Numbered from the stretch's first letter, positions 23,088-34,424 are shown. The stretch: 64,000 nucleotides of DNA from Flabesymbios commensalis (GCA_964017125.1 OZ024904.1:4872454-4936453), one strand, 5' to 3'. Notes: generated from the sequence alone by a model not told the origin. Made by a program: numbers and translations.

Positions 23088-23335
23088 CCTTTAAGGCCTC
23101 ACGATGCATAAAAGCATCATTTTACATTCCTGAAAACTGACTTAATTTTCTTACGACTAGGAGTTTTAAAAAGAAAAGTTCCATGAAACTGTGTTACCAA
23201 TACATGACAATTTTCTTGAATTTGTCACCCACTTTAAGTCATCTTCATTTACTACAAGTCGAGAATTGCGACAGCAATTCGCGGTTTGTAGTGGATAAAG
23301 GTGACAATAGTAAATTCAGGCCTGAAAGGGTTAAA
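23088..23335. mobile_element. PBM2 MITE, complete with TTAA at both ends
   Basis: TTAA-CCCTTTAAGGCCTCACG on the left and GGCCTGAAAGGG-TTAA on the right. This defines PBM2 as piggyBac-type. Internal hairpin GTCGAGAATTGC / GCAATTCGCGG. Confidence 0.72.
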
Positions 23336-23619
23336 CGTTAAAACTTTTTCACTGAATAAAAAAAATCACTTTTGTTTCATGTGTACCCTACCGTTAGGAT
23401 GACTAACAATGCAGGCCTACTCATGAGAAGCAGTAACTTTTGTTTTCTCACAAACATTACATTACAAGCACGTGCGCACGTTCTTCATCTGGTTATGAAG
23501 TGTATGCCGCACACGTTGCTGTGGTTACGGCGCAGCGTGCACCACGTGACTTGACGTCTCCGTCGTGACCTTGGCTGACATATATCTGCCAAATACATCT
23601 ATTATCGCCCACAATCTAC

Positions 23620-23820
23620 ATTTAGTGTAGTCGTGTCGTCCTCTCCGAGGCCGTGGATTGATGTATTTGCTTTACCCGAAAAATTCAATATGGCGGTGAC
23701 AGAGAGGGATCTCGACACCAAGGTCCGAAAAATGTCAATAACTTTTTAATGACTGTGCCACCTGTGAGCTGAGCATGCGGACATGTATGTAACTGAAATG
23801 ACTGATTCTAAAAAAAATAT
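23620..23820. repeat. Dispersed repeat, copy 3 of 3, inverted
   Basis: Inverted relative to 5,585-5,800: GGCGGTGACAGAGAGGGATC and GGTCCGAAAAATGTCAATAA. Confidence 0.55.
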
Positions 23821-24011
23821 TTTCGCCCTGATTATTCGAGGGGAAGTCTTAGATATGACCATCCAAAGAAATGTCAAACGATTTTGTACCCGGGAATCTG
23901 TGGCTGAAACCTGTTTCAGCCACTGGGGCTACATAATTAGTGTAGTCTATACGTGGTCAGTATTCCAGTCGATAAGCATGCCATAGTAAGAGTTAGTGGA
24001 TAGTTAGTCCC

Positions 24012-24082
24012 CTTGGATATGAAAGGGTGTATTTGCCACTTTACAAAGTGGCAGATAAACCCTTTCGTGTTCAAGGAGACGA
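24012..24082. repeat. Hairpin repeat (AAAGTGGCAGATA type)
   Basis: GAAAGGGTGTATTTGCCACT pairs with AAGTGGCAGATAAACCCTTT. A closer match to itself lies at 26,588-26,650. Confidence 0.65.
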
Positions 24083-24189
24083 ATTGGAAAAATCTCGACC
24101 TCCACCATATTAGGGAAGATGGCTTTTCCTAACTATTATCGAATGGCTCCCCCCCCCCCCCCACTAAAATGATAAGATGAGGATTATGC

Positions 24190-24680
24190 CAATTAAAGCG
24201 TTATATTAAATTATTTAAATTTTCACCCACTTGAAGTTGTGTCTCGCTACCGCGACCCACAACTTTAAGTGGGTGAAAATTACTCATATGTGTTTAATTT
24301 GAGACCAGACATTAGCAAATCTTGATGTATAAACACTCATTTTTTTCCAAGTAACAGTGACGTAATCGTCTGAAAAAGTAAACGACCATAGACCTTAGCG
24401 CTTAAATGGTTAGTTATCTTTTATCCCCATTAGAAAATTAACCCTTTAATCTCCGGTCCCGAATACATTCGGTTTTTCATTTTTTTATTAGCACATTACG
24501 TACTACATTTCAAACATGTTAAAGATAAAATGTGACATCAATCAGCGAGATTTGAAAACAGTTGACCTCCATTTTCTCAAATCTGAATAATTTTCACTCA
24601 CTTGAAGTTGTGGATCGCGTCAGCGAGACACAACTTCAAGTGAGTGAAAAGTCAAATTGAATAATTTGGCGGTTAAAGAT
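24190..24680. repeat. Two PBM3 elements
   Basis: 24,190-24,415 has the hairpin GTTGTGTCTCGCTACCGCGA and flanking AAGCGTTATATT / TTAGCGCTTAAA inverted ends. 24,470-24,680 starts AACCCTTTAATCTCCGGTCC and has the hairpin GTTGTGGATCGCGTCAGCGA. Confidence 0.55.
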
Positions 24681-25204
24681 TATCCTAACTTTTCTAATGG
24701 AAATTATAGGAAGTTCAGATAATCCTAGACTTGGGAATCTCACTGAGATGAGCTGCTGGTGTTGTAGGAAAAATACAACAAGCGGAGCCAGTTCTTTTCG
24801 AGAATGATGTCCGTTCATTCATTGGCTGGAGGATGGCCGGATGAGCGAAAAAATACGTCGGCCAATTATTGGATGGCGGACATATTGGACTTGTGACTCA
24901 GGTATTCATGTAAAAAAGATGTAGAGATGAGGTATATTACACTAAACTATGACTGGAATAGTTCAAAAATTAAGAATTCACTTTAGCGCTTTATCGGCCA
25001 TTTTGGATTCTGGGACGAAAATGGTCCGAGATGGCCGCCAAAAAAAAAGATAATTCATTCACTTCCTAACAATAAACTACAAGAAAGAAAATGTTGGCAA
25101 GAATTACGCAAAAAATCCCACGAAATTATACAAGGATGTATACTATTACTGTAGCCGTGATGCCATCAGACTCTGCTAAGTAATTACAGCGAGGAGTTGA
25201 ACCA

Positions 25205-25628
25205 ATTCTGGTTTGTTGCTGGGCCAGCGTCGCAGACGGTGGACCAACATTTAACCACCATTGGTTTAATATTTCGTGTTTGCTGGTACTACCAGACGTT
25301 GTACTAAATTACCATGGCGATGACAGCCTAGTAACATGAACTTCGTCAAGTCTGTCAACGCTCATCACTAGGTACACGTTACCATGGCAATCTGCATAGC
25401 AACACCAGCCAGGTACAGACTCAGAGTCGTAAGAAATACGAGGTGCTCGCTCAATTTTGGTATAATGTTGGCCCAACGTCTACGGCGCTGCGCCAACATT
25501 ATACCACCATTGCCTACAGCGCAGGCAATCGGATACACCGATCCAATGTTGGTTCAATGTTGGCCCATCGTCTACGACGCTGGCCCAACATTGAACCAAC
25601 ATTGGGTCGGTGTACCGTGCTTACTGGG
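25205..25628. repeat. Three PAL repeats in a cluster
   Basis: 25,205-25,288, 25,440-25,512 and 25,540-25,628; the last is nearly perfect (AATGTTGGTTCAATGTTGG arms, loop CATCGTCTACGACGCTGG). Confidence 0.7.
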
Positions 25629-25747
25629 TCGTGTTTGCAGCGTATTCCTGGAAGAAACCCAGTAAGTGATGCGTCTGGGAAAAAAAAGGTTTTAATTTAC
25701 CATCCTGTAACAGGAAGTAGTTAGAAGGTATCATAGACTGAGGGAAG

Positions 25748-25885
25748 ACATACAGCATTAGCTGTTTTTCAGTTACCGCTATCATTAACTGACACGGCAG
25801 TAACCACTGGTAACTGTCTACGTGTGATGTAAGCCGTTACCACTGGTTACTGAAGCAGTTACTGCTGCTGTGCTGTGCTCTGCAC
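25748..25885. repeat. Hairpin repeat H, diverged
   Basis: CAGCATTAGCTG, GGCAGTAACCACTGGTAACT and AGCAGTTACTGCTGC inverted motifs. Confidence 0.5.
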
Positions 25886-26587
25886 GGCATCATCCATGTT
25901 ACCTGCTGCAATCCGGCACAAACACTGGATGAATTGAAGGTCGAAATGAAACCCTCGACAGGGTGCGTCAGCAGTACATTTTTGTTAGTTTATTTTGTTC
26001 GTATTTATTAAAATATAAGTAGGCTAGTGTTTGTTGCTATTGTTTTAAATATGTCCCCCGTTATGCATTCAATAATACGTTGTGTGCAACACAGTTAAAA
26101 AATGATATATATACAAATTTAAAATATACATATAAGTTTAAAAACATATATCATCATAACTAAATTTAGAATCAACCTAATTGTCATTGTAAGTGTTTTT
26201 GTAGATGAATACACTTGAAATCAAATTAAAATTAAAACTTCTTTGCCATAGTGACTGTTTAATCATGTCGTGTATACCACAATGTATGGCACGTGGCTTC
26301 ACAGCGGGGGCACATTGGGTTCACAGCACCCAAGGTTAATTTCAAGGTCACCTAGTACCAGCATGGTGCCTTGGTTACCAAGGTGGATCCTTCAACTGAT
26401 TGGTTCCTAGCATATATTATGGGATAGATTAGTGAGTTGGCGAGCGGTGACCCCACACTGCAGACAATTACTGTTGGGGTCAAGGTCAAACCGGGGTCAG
26501 ACAGAGAGGAGATCAGACGGGGGGAGGCAGACACGGTGATGTACAACACATGTCAGGTACTTCCTTCACTAAAATAATTCCATCACC

Positions 26588-26650
26588 ATGGTATTAAAGG
26601 GTGGTATCTGGCACTTTGTAAAGTGGCAGATACCACCCTTTGATACCAAG
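26588..26650. repeat. Hairpin repeat, near perfect
   Basis: GGTATTAAAGGGTGGTATCT and its inverted partner around GGCACTTTGTAAAGTGGC. Confidence 0.75.
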
Positions 26651-26869
26651 GTGGAAGTGAAAATAACAAGAAAATAAAAAGTCTGAAGTATTCTTGATAA
26701 CATGGCACAGAAAGTTGCTTCTGTTCAGGCGTCGAGCAAACGGACGGACGGAAAACGTGCAAGGACGAACAAACGAAAACCTGAGACACAAATTGGTATT
26801 ATTCGTCACAATCAGAATGTTCTGAGATTTTATTGGATATTCAATAAAATCAGGCCATCAGAACCATTA

Positions 26870-27235
26870 AAGCTCTGAAATATTTTTGTACATAAACCAA
26901 GAGACCAATTTTTTTTTCAATTTGAAATCATCATAAATGTCCCAGTCAGCTCTTTCCACTTCATTTGAATATCCATGTTATGAATCTACGGCCATTATAA
27001 TATTTTACTCTTTCACTGCGGGGATCGACTTTAGACGTCAGAATCAGGGGCTCGTTTCACTAAGAAAATCTTATCTTAACTTTGACCTAGTTTAGGTCAT
27101 TTATCATTAAAAAGTTAAGATCATCTGAAGATCATCTTAACTTTTTAATGGTAAATGACTGAAAGTTAGGATGAAATTTTCTTAGTGAAACGCACCCCTG
27201 ACGTCTAAAAGTCGGTCCCAGCACTGAAAGGGTTA
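26870..27235. mobile_element. PBM1 MITE with nested MITE in its core
   Basis: The left arm runs normally to GACGTCAGAATC and resumes at 27,201 with ACGTCTAAAAGTCGG. Confidence 0.7.
27045..27200. mobile_element. hAT-like MITE nested in PBM1
   Basis: 156-bp palindromic insert with ends CAGGGGCTCGTTTCACTAAG and the complementary CTTAGTGAAACGCACCCCTG. CAGGGGC ends suggest hAT, but no 8-bp target duplication is visible. Confidence 0.6.
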
Positions 27236-27420
27236 TTTCCATAATAATGATTTTTTTTCAATGGGAGTTGGTTAGCTAACAAGGTGAGGTGGTTAGATAA
27301 ATTTCAGATTTTTCAACAGAAAAGACCTACATTCTTTTCGTGGCAAAAAGCGGCCTTTTTTCCTAATTCATTGACTACATGTACCAACGTACAATACACG
27401 TGATTTATAGATTAGATAAT

Positions 27421-28060
27421 ATGGTAGAATTATACAATTAGTTATGGTATCGTACCATTTCCCATAATCATCATAATTAATGCTTAATTATATGTCAATG
27501 ATACTTATATTATATAATAGAGGGGTTATGCGCAGCCGTAATTACATCGGCATGCAACTACGAGGCTAAATTGTGTGTATAACGACACACATATATATTG
27601 TCTATGTTGAATGCGAAGGACTACTTACTTTTCAAGTAAGCAGTTACTGCTGCTTAACTTTGAAAATAAGGCAAAGAAAAAGAGCAGTAGCTGCTTAATT
27701 TTCAAATTAACAGTTACTGCCGTTTGTTTAAAAATTTATAACATTTGTACAAAGTCGTTCCAACGTATTCGACGTTGGTCCAGCATTGTACAAATGTTAT
27801 ACAAATGTTTTGTGCTTACTGTCTTACAGTCACAGCTCTACTTAACTTGGCAGGGCAGAATGCACATGAGAAGCGTCATAATGACACTATTATATTACTT
27901 CAAGGAGAAAGAACAAAATGTTTACTTGAAAAGTAAGCAGTTACTGTTGTTTGCCTTTATGTAGAGCAAAGCCAAACTGCAGTCACAGCTATATCATTGG
28001 AAGGGTAGTATACAAGTGATATAAGAGAAGCGTCATAATGACACCTTTATATTACTATTA
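27421..28060. repeat. Composite of H hairpins and duplicated flanks
   Basis: 27,421-27,545 is an inverted relative of 12,230-12,320. H hairpins lie at 27,605-27,730 and 27,915-27,995. GAGAAGCGTCATAATGACAC occurs at about 27,870 and 28,025. A PAL-K palindrome (27,735-27,815) sits inside. Confidence 0.55.
27735..27815. repeat. PAL-K palindrome
   Basis: ATAACATTTGTACAA arms; loop CAACGTATTCGACGTTGG. Confidence 0.65.
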
Positions 28061-28134
28061 CTTACACTACTACAGTAATTTTACAGCTGTGGTGACTGAG
28101 AGAGACTATAGTATCACAATCTCAACCTCTGACC

Positions 28135-28372
28135 TTTACAACGCTGAAATATTTTTTTTTATAAACATGGAGACTTTTAATTTTTTAATTGGAAATTATC
28201 ATAAATGTCTTGAGTTAGATCTTTCCGCTTCATTTGAATATCTATGTTATGTGTCTACGGCCATCATAAATATTTAATATTTTTCAATGAGGTGATCGCC
28301 TTTAGACGTCAGATTCTGACGTCAGATTCTGACGTCTTAAGTCGGGCCCGCGCTCAAAGGATTAAGAAATCA
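28135..28372. mobile_element. PBM1 MITE (left part and core)
   Basis: CGCTGAAATATTTTTTTTTA to a core with overlapping ACGTCAGATTCTGACGTC. Confidence 0.65.
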
Positions 28373-28820
28373 ATAGTAATCAGTGTTAATTGTTTCTATC
28401 TGTTTTTTGAACTCGCTAGGTTACATCATGAAACTAGACACATTTAATATTCTAAAATACATATTGCTAAGCGTATTTATAATCTATTGAATACCCCCAG
28501 TACTATTATATTTGCCACATGAAACCAGATCAATTCAATAACTGATATGATTGTATATAATGCACACACTCACATACTACACTGGTAGTCGTAGTAAATT
28601 CCTACGTAAGCTACGTAAGCTAAATTTACCACGATTCCCACGCTGAACACAAAGCTCTTCAACGCATTATTTACTGCACAGTTAACCATCATAATGTGTA
28701 CATTCATAGTTTTTGGTACATTAAATGCGACATTCATATATTAATTGAATTGACATCATTGAAATGCCTATAATAAGCCCACACTATGGGTTGAGTGATG
28801 TGTGAGTGATCCCACCTAGC
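28373..28820. other. No recognisable feature
   Basis: AT-rich; contains only a short ACGTAAGCTACGTAAGCTA direct repeat near 28,605. A partial PAL end follows at 28,820-28,860. Confidence 0.4.
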
Positions 28821-28849
28821 ATTACACATTCATCCAATGCTGGCTTAAC

Positions 28850-29060
28850 TTCAGCAGTTCAAGTTTTCAGTCACTTCAAGTTGTGTCTCGCTACCGCGAT
28901 ACACAACTTGAAGTAACTGGAAATTTAGGTGTTTGTGAAAGTTTGTTCCCAACACATATCAGTGTTTCAAGATTAAGACATATTTTATTTTTAACAACTG
29001 GTTATACAGGTGCTAGTAAAAAGACAGAATATCTACTGCAGTCATCATCAGTGCTCTAGT
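28850..29060. mobile_element. PBM3 element, inverted relative to 22,800-22,988
   Basis: Hairpin CAAGTTGTGTCTCGCTACCG then CACATATCAGTGTTTCAAG and AACAACTGGTTATACAGGTG. Confidence 0.55.
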
Positions 29061-29079
29061 GTTGGCCCATCGCTGAAAT

Positions 29080-29315
29080 ATTTTTGTATAAGCCATGGAA
29101 ACCAAAGGGTTTTTTTAATTTGAAATCATCATAAACATGATAAATGTCTTCATTAGGTCGTTCCGCTTCATTTGAAATGTTATGGGTCTACGACCATTGT
29201 GAATTTGTAGTTCTTTCAGTATGGGGGTTGATTCAAGACGTCAGAATCTGACGTATATAGTCGTCAGACTCTGACGTTTAAAGTCGGTCCCCGCATTGAA
29301 AGGGTTAAACCAAGT
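29080..29315. mobile_element. PBM1 MITE (left part and core)
   Basis: CGCTGAAATATTTTTGTATA to ACGTCAGAATCTGACGT, ending AGTCGGTCCCCGC..AGGGTTAA. Confidence 0.65.
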
Positions 29316-30334
29316 TTAATCCAAATCTTGTGTTTGAGTGATGTGTGAGTGATGGTGGAATGCGGGATCCCATGGATATGTGGGAAGGTCAAACGAGGTC
29401 ACTGAGCGATAATACAGGATAACTGTCTGATGTAATATAATGCATCCTGTTGGAGATATGACCTAGTTCATAATAATATTTCAGTGGACACTCCTTAAAA
29501 CAAAATAAGTTAATTACAGACATAGATACACAGTAAATTGTGCCCTATAAGTTAATTAATAATATGTAATCATGATAACAATTTTTTTTACAATTTTACA
29601 TAATTACTGAATTAAATGAAAGTACCTAATGTTGGCAGTATATGACAAGAGGACATTAAAATAGGTAAATTTTTGGTGTAGTGCATAGCACCTCCGTAGC
29701 TTGATGCAGGTAAAATATCCAGATGTATCTCATGGGCTAAGGAAGATTACCCAGTACGGTACAAATTAAAAATTTATGGATTTATTCATCAAAATTTCCA
29801 TATGTGAAAAAATACACTGGAAATTCTTCTCATTAGGAGAGTGCGACATGGAATAAATAGTTGTTGCTTTAAGGCCCCCAAAACCTTGACCTCATTGTCA
29901 GAGGCATTGAGAATAACCAGAGACCTCAACAATTTCAGAGATGACCTGAGAGTACATTCTCTATTTAATTGAGAGTGAAATAGTCGTAGGTCCTTTATCA
30001 ATGCAAATTTTAACTATGCATACATGTATTTAATTATGGATAAGTGCCAAAATATGTGATGTAACTTTAAAACGTGTAATTTATTTCCACATAATGCACT
30101 ATACGTCTTTTATATAGTGTCTAATCTACCTTTTTATCTTAACTTCTTGCCATACATGTCGCTTGTATCAATGGAGGATATTATTGTATGGGGAGTGACA
30201 ACCGTTTTTGTTCTAGTACAACTGTCATGCTGGTCACGTGACTGCAAATGGCTGACAGCCAATCAGACGACACTTAGTATTATTTCTGTGAGGTCAGGGG
30301 AATATTTGCTCGTGCACCTGTTAATGCTACATAT
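29316..30334. other. No recognisable feature
   Basis: About 1 kb of AT-rich, apparently single-copy sequence; no splice-bounded coding signal seen. Confidence 0.4.
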
Positions 30335-30590
30335 TATTAATGGCTATAACATAGGTATTCAAATGAAGCGGAAAGAGATAACTAAGACATTTTATGATGC
30401 TTCCAAATGGAAAACAACCCTTTGGTCTCCATGGTTCATACAAAAATATTTCAGCCTTGTAACTTGTCTTAATAACGCAGTAACTAAAGCGTTAACACTT
30501 TGAGTTCTTAAACTAAGAAATATAAATTTGCAGTGACTTGAAGTCTCGCTGCCGCAATCCACAATTTCAAGTGACTAAAAATTTGTTATA
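30335..30590. mobile_element. PBM1 right arm followed by PBM3 hairpin
   Basis: 30,335-30,480 runs ATAACATAGGTATTCAAATG to the ATTTCAGCC end. 30,525-30,590 holds ACTTGAAGTCTCGCTGCCGC / ATTTCAAGTGACT. Confidence 0.6.
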
Positions 30591-31490
30591 GGCCTTATTT
30601 GTCAAAATTTACTCGAAATGTATATGACTGTCTATGGTCGTAGAATGAGATATATTTATTTTATGAGACTGGTTATATAAACCCATTAAAACGTACGAAA
30701 ACGATACCATAGTCGATACGAGCGCTCGTGGAATTAATCACGTAATTTAGGGCTACGCTGCCAGCTCGTGACGTCATAACGTGTCATCAGGTATTCTAAC
30801 CCTGCATAATGGTGACAATCTGGCGTCACCATGCCAACACGTGACGCAACGTTAAACCAGAATTGGTTCGATGTCTGGTGTTTTCTGTGTAGAGCATACA
30901 CTATCCAGCGGCTCTCTCTCAGCCAGTCACACGGCGCGTTACAATATACGCGTGTCACGTGGTCATGTGACTCAGCCATCTTTAGAAAACGTGGTATTTA
31001 CTAATTAATTTGACCAATTCAAAAACTCCAGCCACTCCCCTGCCCTAATAATCCCCCCCCCCCCCTTATCATTAATACTTCACTCTCACTCCTACATATG
31101 CCACTTGGAGTAGGCTATGGGTAAGAGTCGTTGTGTCTGGGTTTTCGCATTAGACGTTTGTTTTCGTGACAAGGAATATTTTTTGAGTTTACACTAGACA
31201 GCTGGCTGATGTACGTGGGGTGGATTCATACTATATCAATCTCACCTGAAGTCCGCCACCCAGCGAGCAAGCAATAAATAGGTATATCCAGGAGAAGAAC
31301 CTCGTAATGATGCCTCATCTAGCCAAATGTCAGAGATATCATTTGGACGGATTCTCCGTTTGTCTGTCCGTCCGAATAAAAAAAATTATGAGTATTTCTC
31401 AAGCTATTCAGGTAGGGAAACCCAGACAATAGTAAATCCTTATTAACAAGAACACAGTGCCTGCTACCATAACTCGATGCTGCTACCTAC
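30591..31490. other. No gene; scattered short motifs
   Basis: Contains CG-richer sequence around 30,720-30,980 and a C-run near 31,053. A GTTTGTCTGTCCGTCCG tract near 31,355 recalls Helitron-like ends but no 3' hairpin follows. An H fragment lies at 31,495-31,548. Confidence 0.35.
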
Positions 31491-31548
31491 CTGAAAAGTA
31501 TAACACTTACTGACGTTTGTCTTTGTATGGAGGTCAAAGGCAAACAGC

Positions 31549-31863
31549 AACTAGGGGTGTTGTGTGTAAAATTTGAAGACAATCGGACAAGTACTTCTAG
31601 AGATATGCTCCGGAAACGAATTGTTTACGGACGGCCCAACGGCTCAACGCCGTAACATCATCATTTTCTCCTCTGCGACCTTGCGTATTGAATTCAGATT
31701 AAAAATATTTTACCTGTCCATTATCCACCTGGAAGTAACCCACATACCAAAAATTGTTATCCTAGCTTACTTTCTTACAAAGTTATAGACAAAAGAAGAG
31801 GCAAAAAAACGGAGGTAGAATCCATAGCTCCCTCCGTCTCACCTACGGTGACGGCGGGAGCTA
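31549..31863 (+). mobile_element. Helitron-like element, 3'-end-only copy
   Basis: Matches the last 310 bp or so of the two large copies, from CTAGGGGTGTTGTGTG to the 3' hairpin, and stops at the same CTAA base. The 8-bp tract is reduced to one or two units. The outer hairpin is better preserved here (CCGTC..CACC against GGTGACGG) than in the large copies. The upstream flank is a different hairpin repeat. Confidence 0.75.
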
Positions 31864-32045
31864 ATAAGTGAAATAAGTTGCCTTTTGCATTTGACCTACA
31901 CTGCAAGGTTTACCTTAGCACGCCGGATGTGGACTAACACGCAACTTTATAGTCGATGTGGAGACAAACACGGTGTTAACACTAAAAACAATCACGGTAA
32001 AATCAAAGATGGCGGTGATGTCAATGTCATATGAAGGTGACTTAC

Positions 32046-32141
32046 TCTGAGATGGCCGAACTCGCAGGCCAGGTCCAGCGCCGTCTTGTTCTGTCTGTTA
32101 ACCTTGGTGGGGTCAGCACGGTATCCTAGCAACAGACGAGT
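32046..32141 (-). CDS. CASKIN: Caskin-like ankyrin-repeat exon (next exon downstream)
   Basis: Seen: a 96-bp exon of exactly 32 codons, phase 0 at both ends. It is flanked by a pyrimidine-rich acceptor (CTGTTTGTTGTAG) and a GTAAGT donor. It encodes TRLLLGYRADPT then KTALDLACEFGHLR, one ankyrin unit. Known: the matching part of vertebrate Caskin is a 'SEMLLQHQSNP...KTPLDLACEFGR' unit that directly follows the one encoded at 48,631-48,776. The two exons therefore read through in order and in phase, HGHVSV then TRLLLG. GC content and codon order are clearly coding-like against AT-rich flanks. The next exon (VVQLLL-type ankyrin) was not found between 1 and 32,045, so it probably lies outside the window. 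Local GC rise, splice sites and family match agree, so the call is firm despite the short length. Confidence 0.8.
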
Positions 32142-32270
32142 CTACAACAAACAGAGAAAGACGGGTAAAACTTTGAAGAAAAAAAAATTATCTACACTTT
32201 TTAAATCCCCTTTAAGAAGTATTGTTTACGTATCATAAAAATGTACAATCAACAACTGTTTGTATGAATT

Positions 32271-32318
32271 TGGGAGGTAGCATGCTCGGCCTCAGACCAC
32301 CAGGGTTCGAAATTAGAA
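32271..32318 (+). mobile_element. SINE family A, second-head fragment
   Basis: GGGAGGTAGCATGCTCGGCC then CCACCAGGGTTCGAAATT. Confidence 0.6.
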
Positions 32319-32334
32319 GGTATTGTAACCTTTG

Positions 32335-32563
32335 AAGTGCAGAGACATATATAATCCAAGAGACTAAAGATTTTTTCAACTTGAAGTCATTATAAATGTC
32401 CTAGTTAACTCTTTCCGCTTCATTTGAATACCTATGTTATGGATCTATGGCCATATATTTTTTTACTCTTTCAGTGCGGGGATCGACTTTAGATGTCAGA
32501 ATCTGACATCTACAGACGTCAGATTCTGACGTCTAAAGGCGATCCCCGCGCTGTAAGGGTTAA
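32335..32563. mobile_element. PBM1 MITE (left part and core)
   Basis: ATCCAAGAGACTAAAG arm, core with two ACGTC/GATGTCAGAATCTGACATC-type blocks, ending CTGTAAGGGTTAA. Confidence 0.65.
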
Positions 32564-32567
32564 TGTA

Positions 32568-32773
32568 AATACTGTAGATCTGGTAATTGTCGCGTGTTTA
32601 AATTTTCGAGAATTTCTGATTCTGGGACTTTTCACGAAGTTTAAAATTCGAGAATTTTCATTTTCCTTTTGTAGCGCTATTATAATAATAATTTTCGGGA
32701 AATTCTTGAATTCGCGAATTTGTCCTCCTCGCGAAAATTAAAACCTTGCGAATATTACCAGATCTACAGTATT
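32568..32773. mobile_element. MITE with 20-bp terminal inverted repeats
   Basis: 206 bp, ends AATACTGTAGATCTGGTAAT and its exact complement. Inner arms are rich in AATTCGCGAA and CGCGAAAATTAAA. No coding capacity. It directly follows the TTAA end of a PBM1 copy. Confidence 0.72.
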
Positions 32774-33159
32774 GGTTTTGTAAACCTAATCCAGTCCACG
32801 TTGTATATTACGTAATGGGATGTCGTCATGCGGGGAAATCTGGCACTCTACCCCCCGCGAAGAAACAAATCCGCTTCCTATGTAAGGTAGACTGTGTACA
32901 CTTAGTCTGCCCACCGGGGTCCAGGGATGTACGTACTTAGCTTACGAAACACCGGATGTTAAAGGGCGCGTCCATAAACATACGGGGGTAATCACAATTG
33001 TGAAATCAGGTGGAATAGCACTAATGTACAATAAAAATTTGATGTCATGACGTACAATAATACAATTTATTGAAATACAATCCAATGCATATAAATACTT
33101 TGCAAAGTCGTTCATTGAAATGTAATGTAGGTTACTATGGTACAATGAATATCAATACA

Positions 33160-33270
33160 CCCAGTAAACACAAAACATTTGTATTACATTTATACAACGC
33201 CGGGCCAACGTCTTCGACGTTGGCCCAACATGGTATAAATGCTATAGGCTACAAATGTTTTGTGTTGGCT
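33160..33270. repeat. PAL-K palindrome, complete
   Basis: CCCAGTAAACACAAAACATT end and the complementary end; loop GCCAACGTCTTCGACGTTGG. Confidence 0.7.
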
Positions 33271-33404
33271 GAGCAATACATTATCAGATCACCAATTCAT
33301 AGAATTACAATGCCATTACACGTAAAGAAATGCAATAGGCATCATACCTAAAACAAACCAGGGGCTCTAGTCGTGAAAACAGGCGCCTCACTCCGTCCTG
33401 CGTA

Positions 33405-33957
33405 AGGCCGATCAGCGGTCTAAGGGCCCTAGCTGAATGCCTGTCGCGGCGGAGCTTGCGGGTTCGTCTCCCGCTTTCAAAAGAAAACAGAATATTTTTT
33501 TCCAGTAAATATTCAGGCTGATTAGACTACATAACCGAGATGTAACGTGCTCGGCCTCAGACCGCCATGGTGCGAATTTAGAATCATGTGTCTGGAGGGC
33601 TATGTATAATCACCATGCTCAAGAAATGTTACTGGCTCAATTTAGACTGTATGTGCGCATTCATTCATTCATTCATTCATTCATTCATTCATTCATTCAT
33701 TCATTCATTCATTCATTCATTCATTTATTTATTCGTTCATTCATTCATTCATTCATTCGTTCACCCCTCCACTCATCCATTCATTTATTCATTCATTCAT
33801 ACATTCATTCATTCATTCATTTATTCATTCATTCATTCATTCATTCATTCATTCATTCATCCATTCATCCATTCATCCATTCATTCATTCATTCATTCAT
33901 TCATTCATTCATTCATTCATTCATTCATTCATTCATTCATTTATTTATTCATTCATG
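33405..33957 (+). mobile_element. SINE family A with 300-bp (ATTC)n tail
   Basis: First head with GCGGGTTCGTCTCCCGC, second head AACCGAGATGTAACGTGCTC, body with CTCAATTTAGACTGTATG, then about 300 bp of ATTC repeats with scattered changes. The tail gives open frames reading IHSF repeatedly; these are not genes. Confidence 0.7.
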
Positions 33958-34300
33958 TCGTAATGTCGTAGTTGAGTTGGCTTTATTTAAAAACACGAAC
34001 ACCCTAGTGGCTAGTCGTATGTCCTGATTCACTCACTGTATTTGTCGCTAATTGATCATGTTGATAAAAGGCTCGAATTCTGATTCATTAAAACAGGAGT
34101 TTTTTCTTGCCCAGTTTAGCCTGTATGTGCACATTCATTTATTCATTCATGTCGTAATGGTTAAGTTGGCATTATTTCAGAACAAAAACATCCTATTGGC
34201 CAGTCGTATCAAGATTTACTCACTGTTTTTGTCGCTGATTGATGAAATAGTCGTTAATGCTCGAATTCTGATTATCAAAACATCCTAAGAATCCAGCAGG
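33948..34300. repeat. Diverged direct duplication of SINE tail plus flank
   Basis: The flank after the tail (TCATTCATGTCGTAATG ... GCTCGAATTCTGATT) occurs at 33,950-34,090 and again at 34,145-34,285, each preceded by a SINE-A 3' end (34,105-34,150 for the second). Confidence 0.65.
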
Positions 34301-34424
34301 GGGGGGGTGTAGCGCCCCCTCCTATTTTCGCCAAATACTTTAAAAGGTCCTATAAGTTGGATAAAAGCTTCAAAAATTGCCCCCTCCCCTTTCTTCAGAT
34401 CCTGGATCCCCCACTGTTTTCCTT

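Noticed and set aside
26352-26549. Minus-strand peptide ANSLIYPIIYARN resembling transmembrane helix 7 of a class A receptor
   Set aside because: Only about 45 residues, a stop just upstream, no other helix nearby; may be chance.
30117-30503. 128-codon frame on the plus strand
   Set aside because: The C-terminal third is PBM1 sequence and the rest has no domain.
33588-34027. Frames with IHSFIHSF repeats
   Set aside because: Translation of an (ATTC)n SINE tail.
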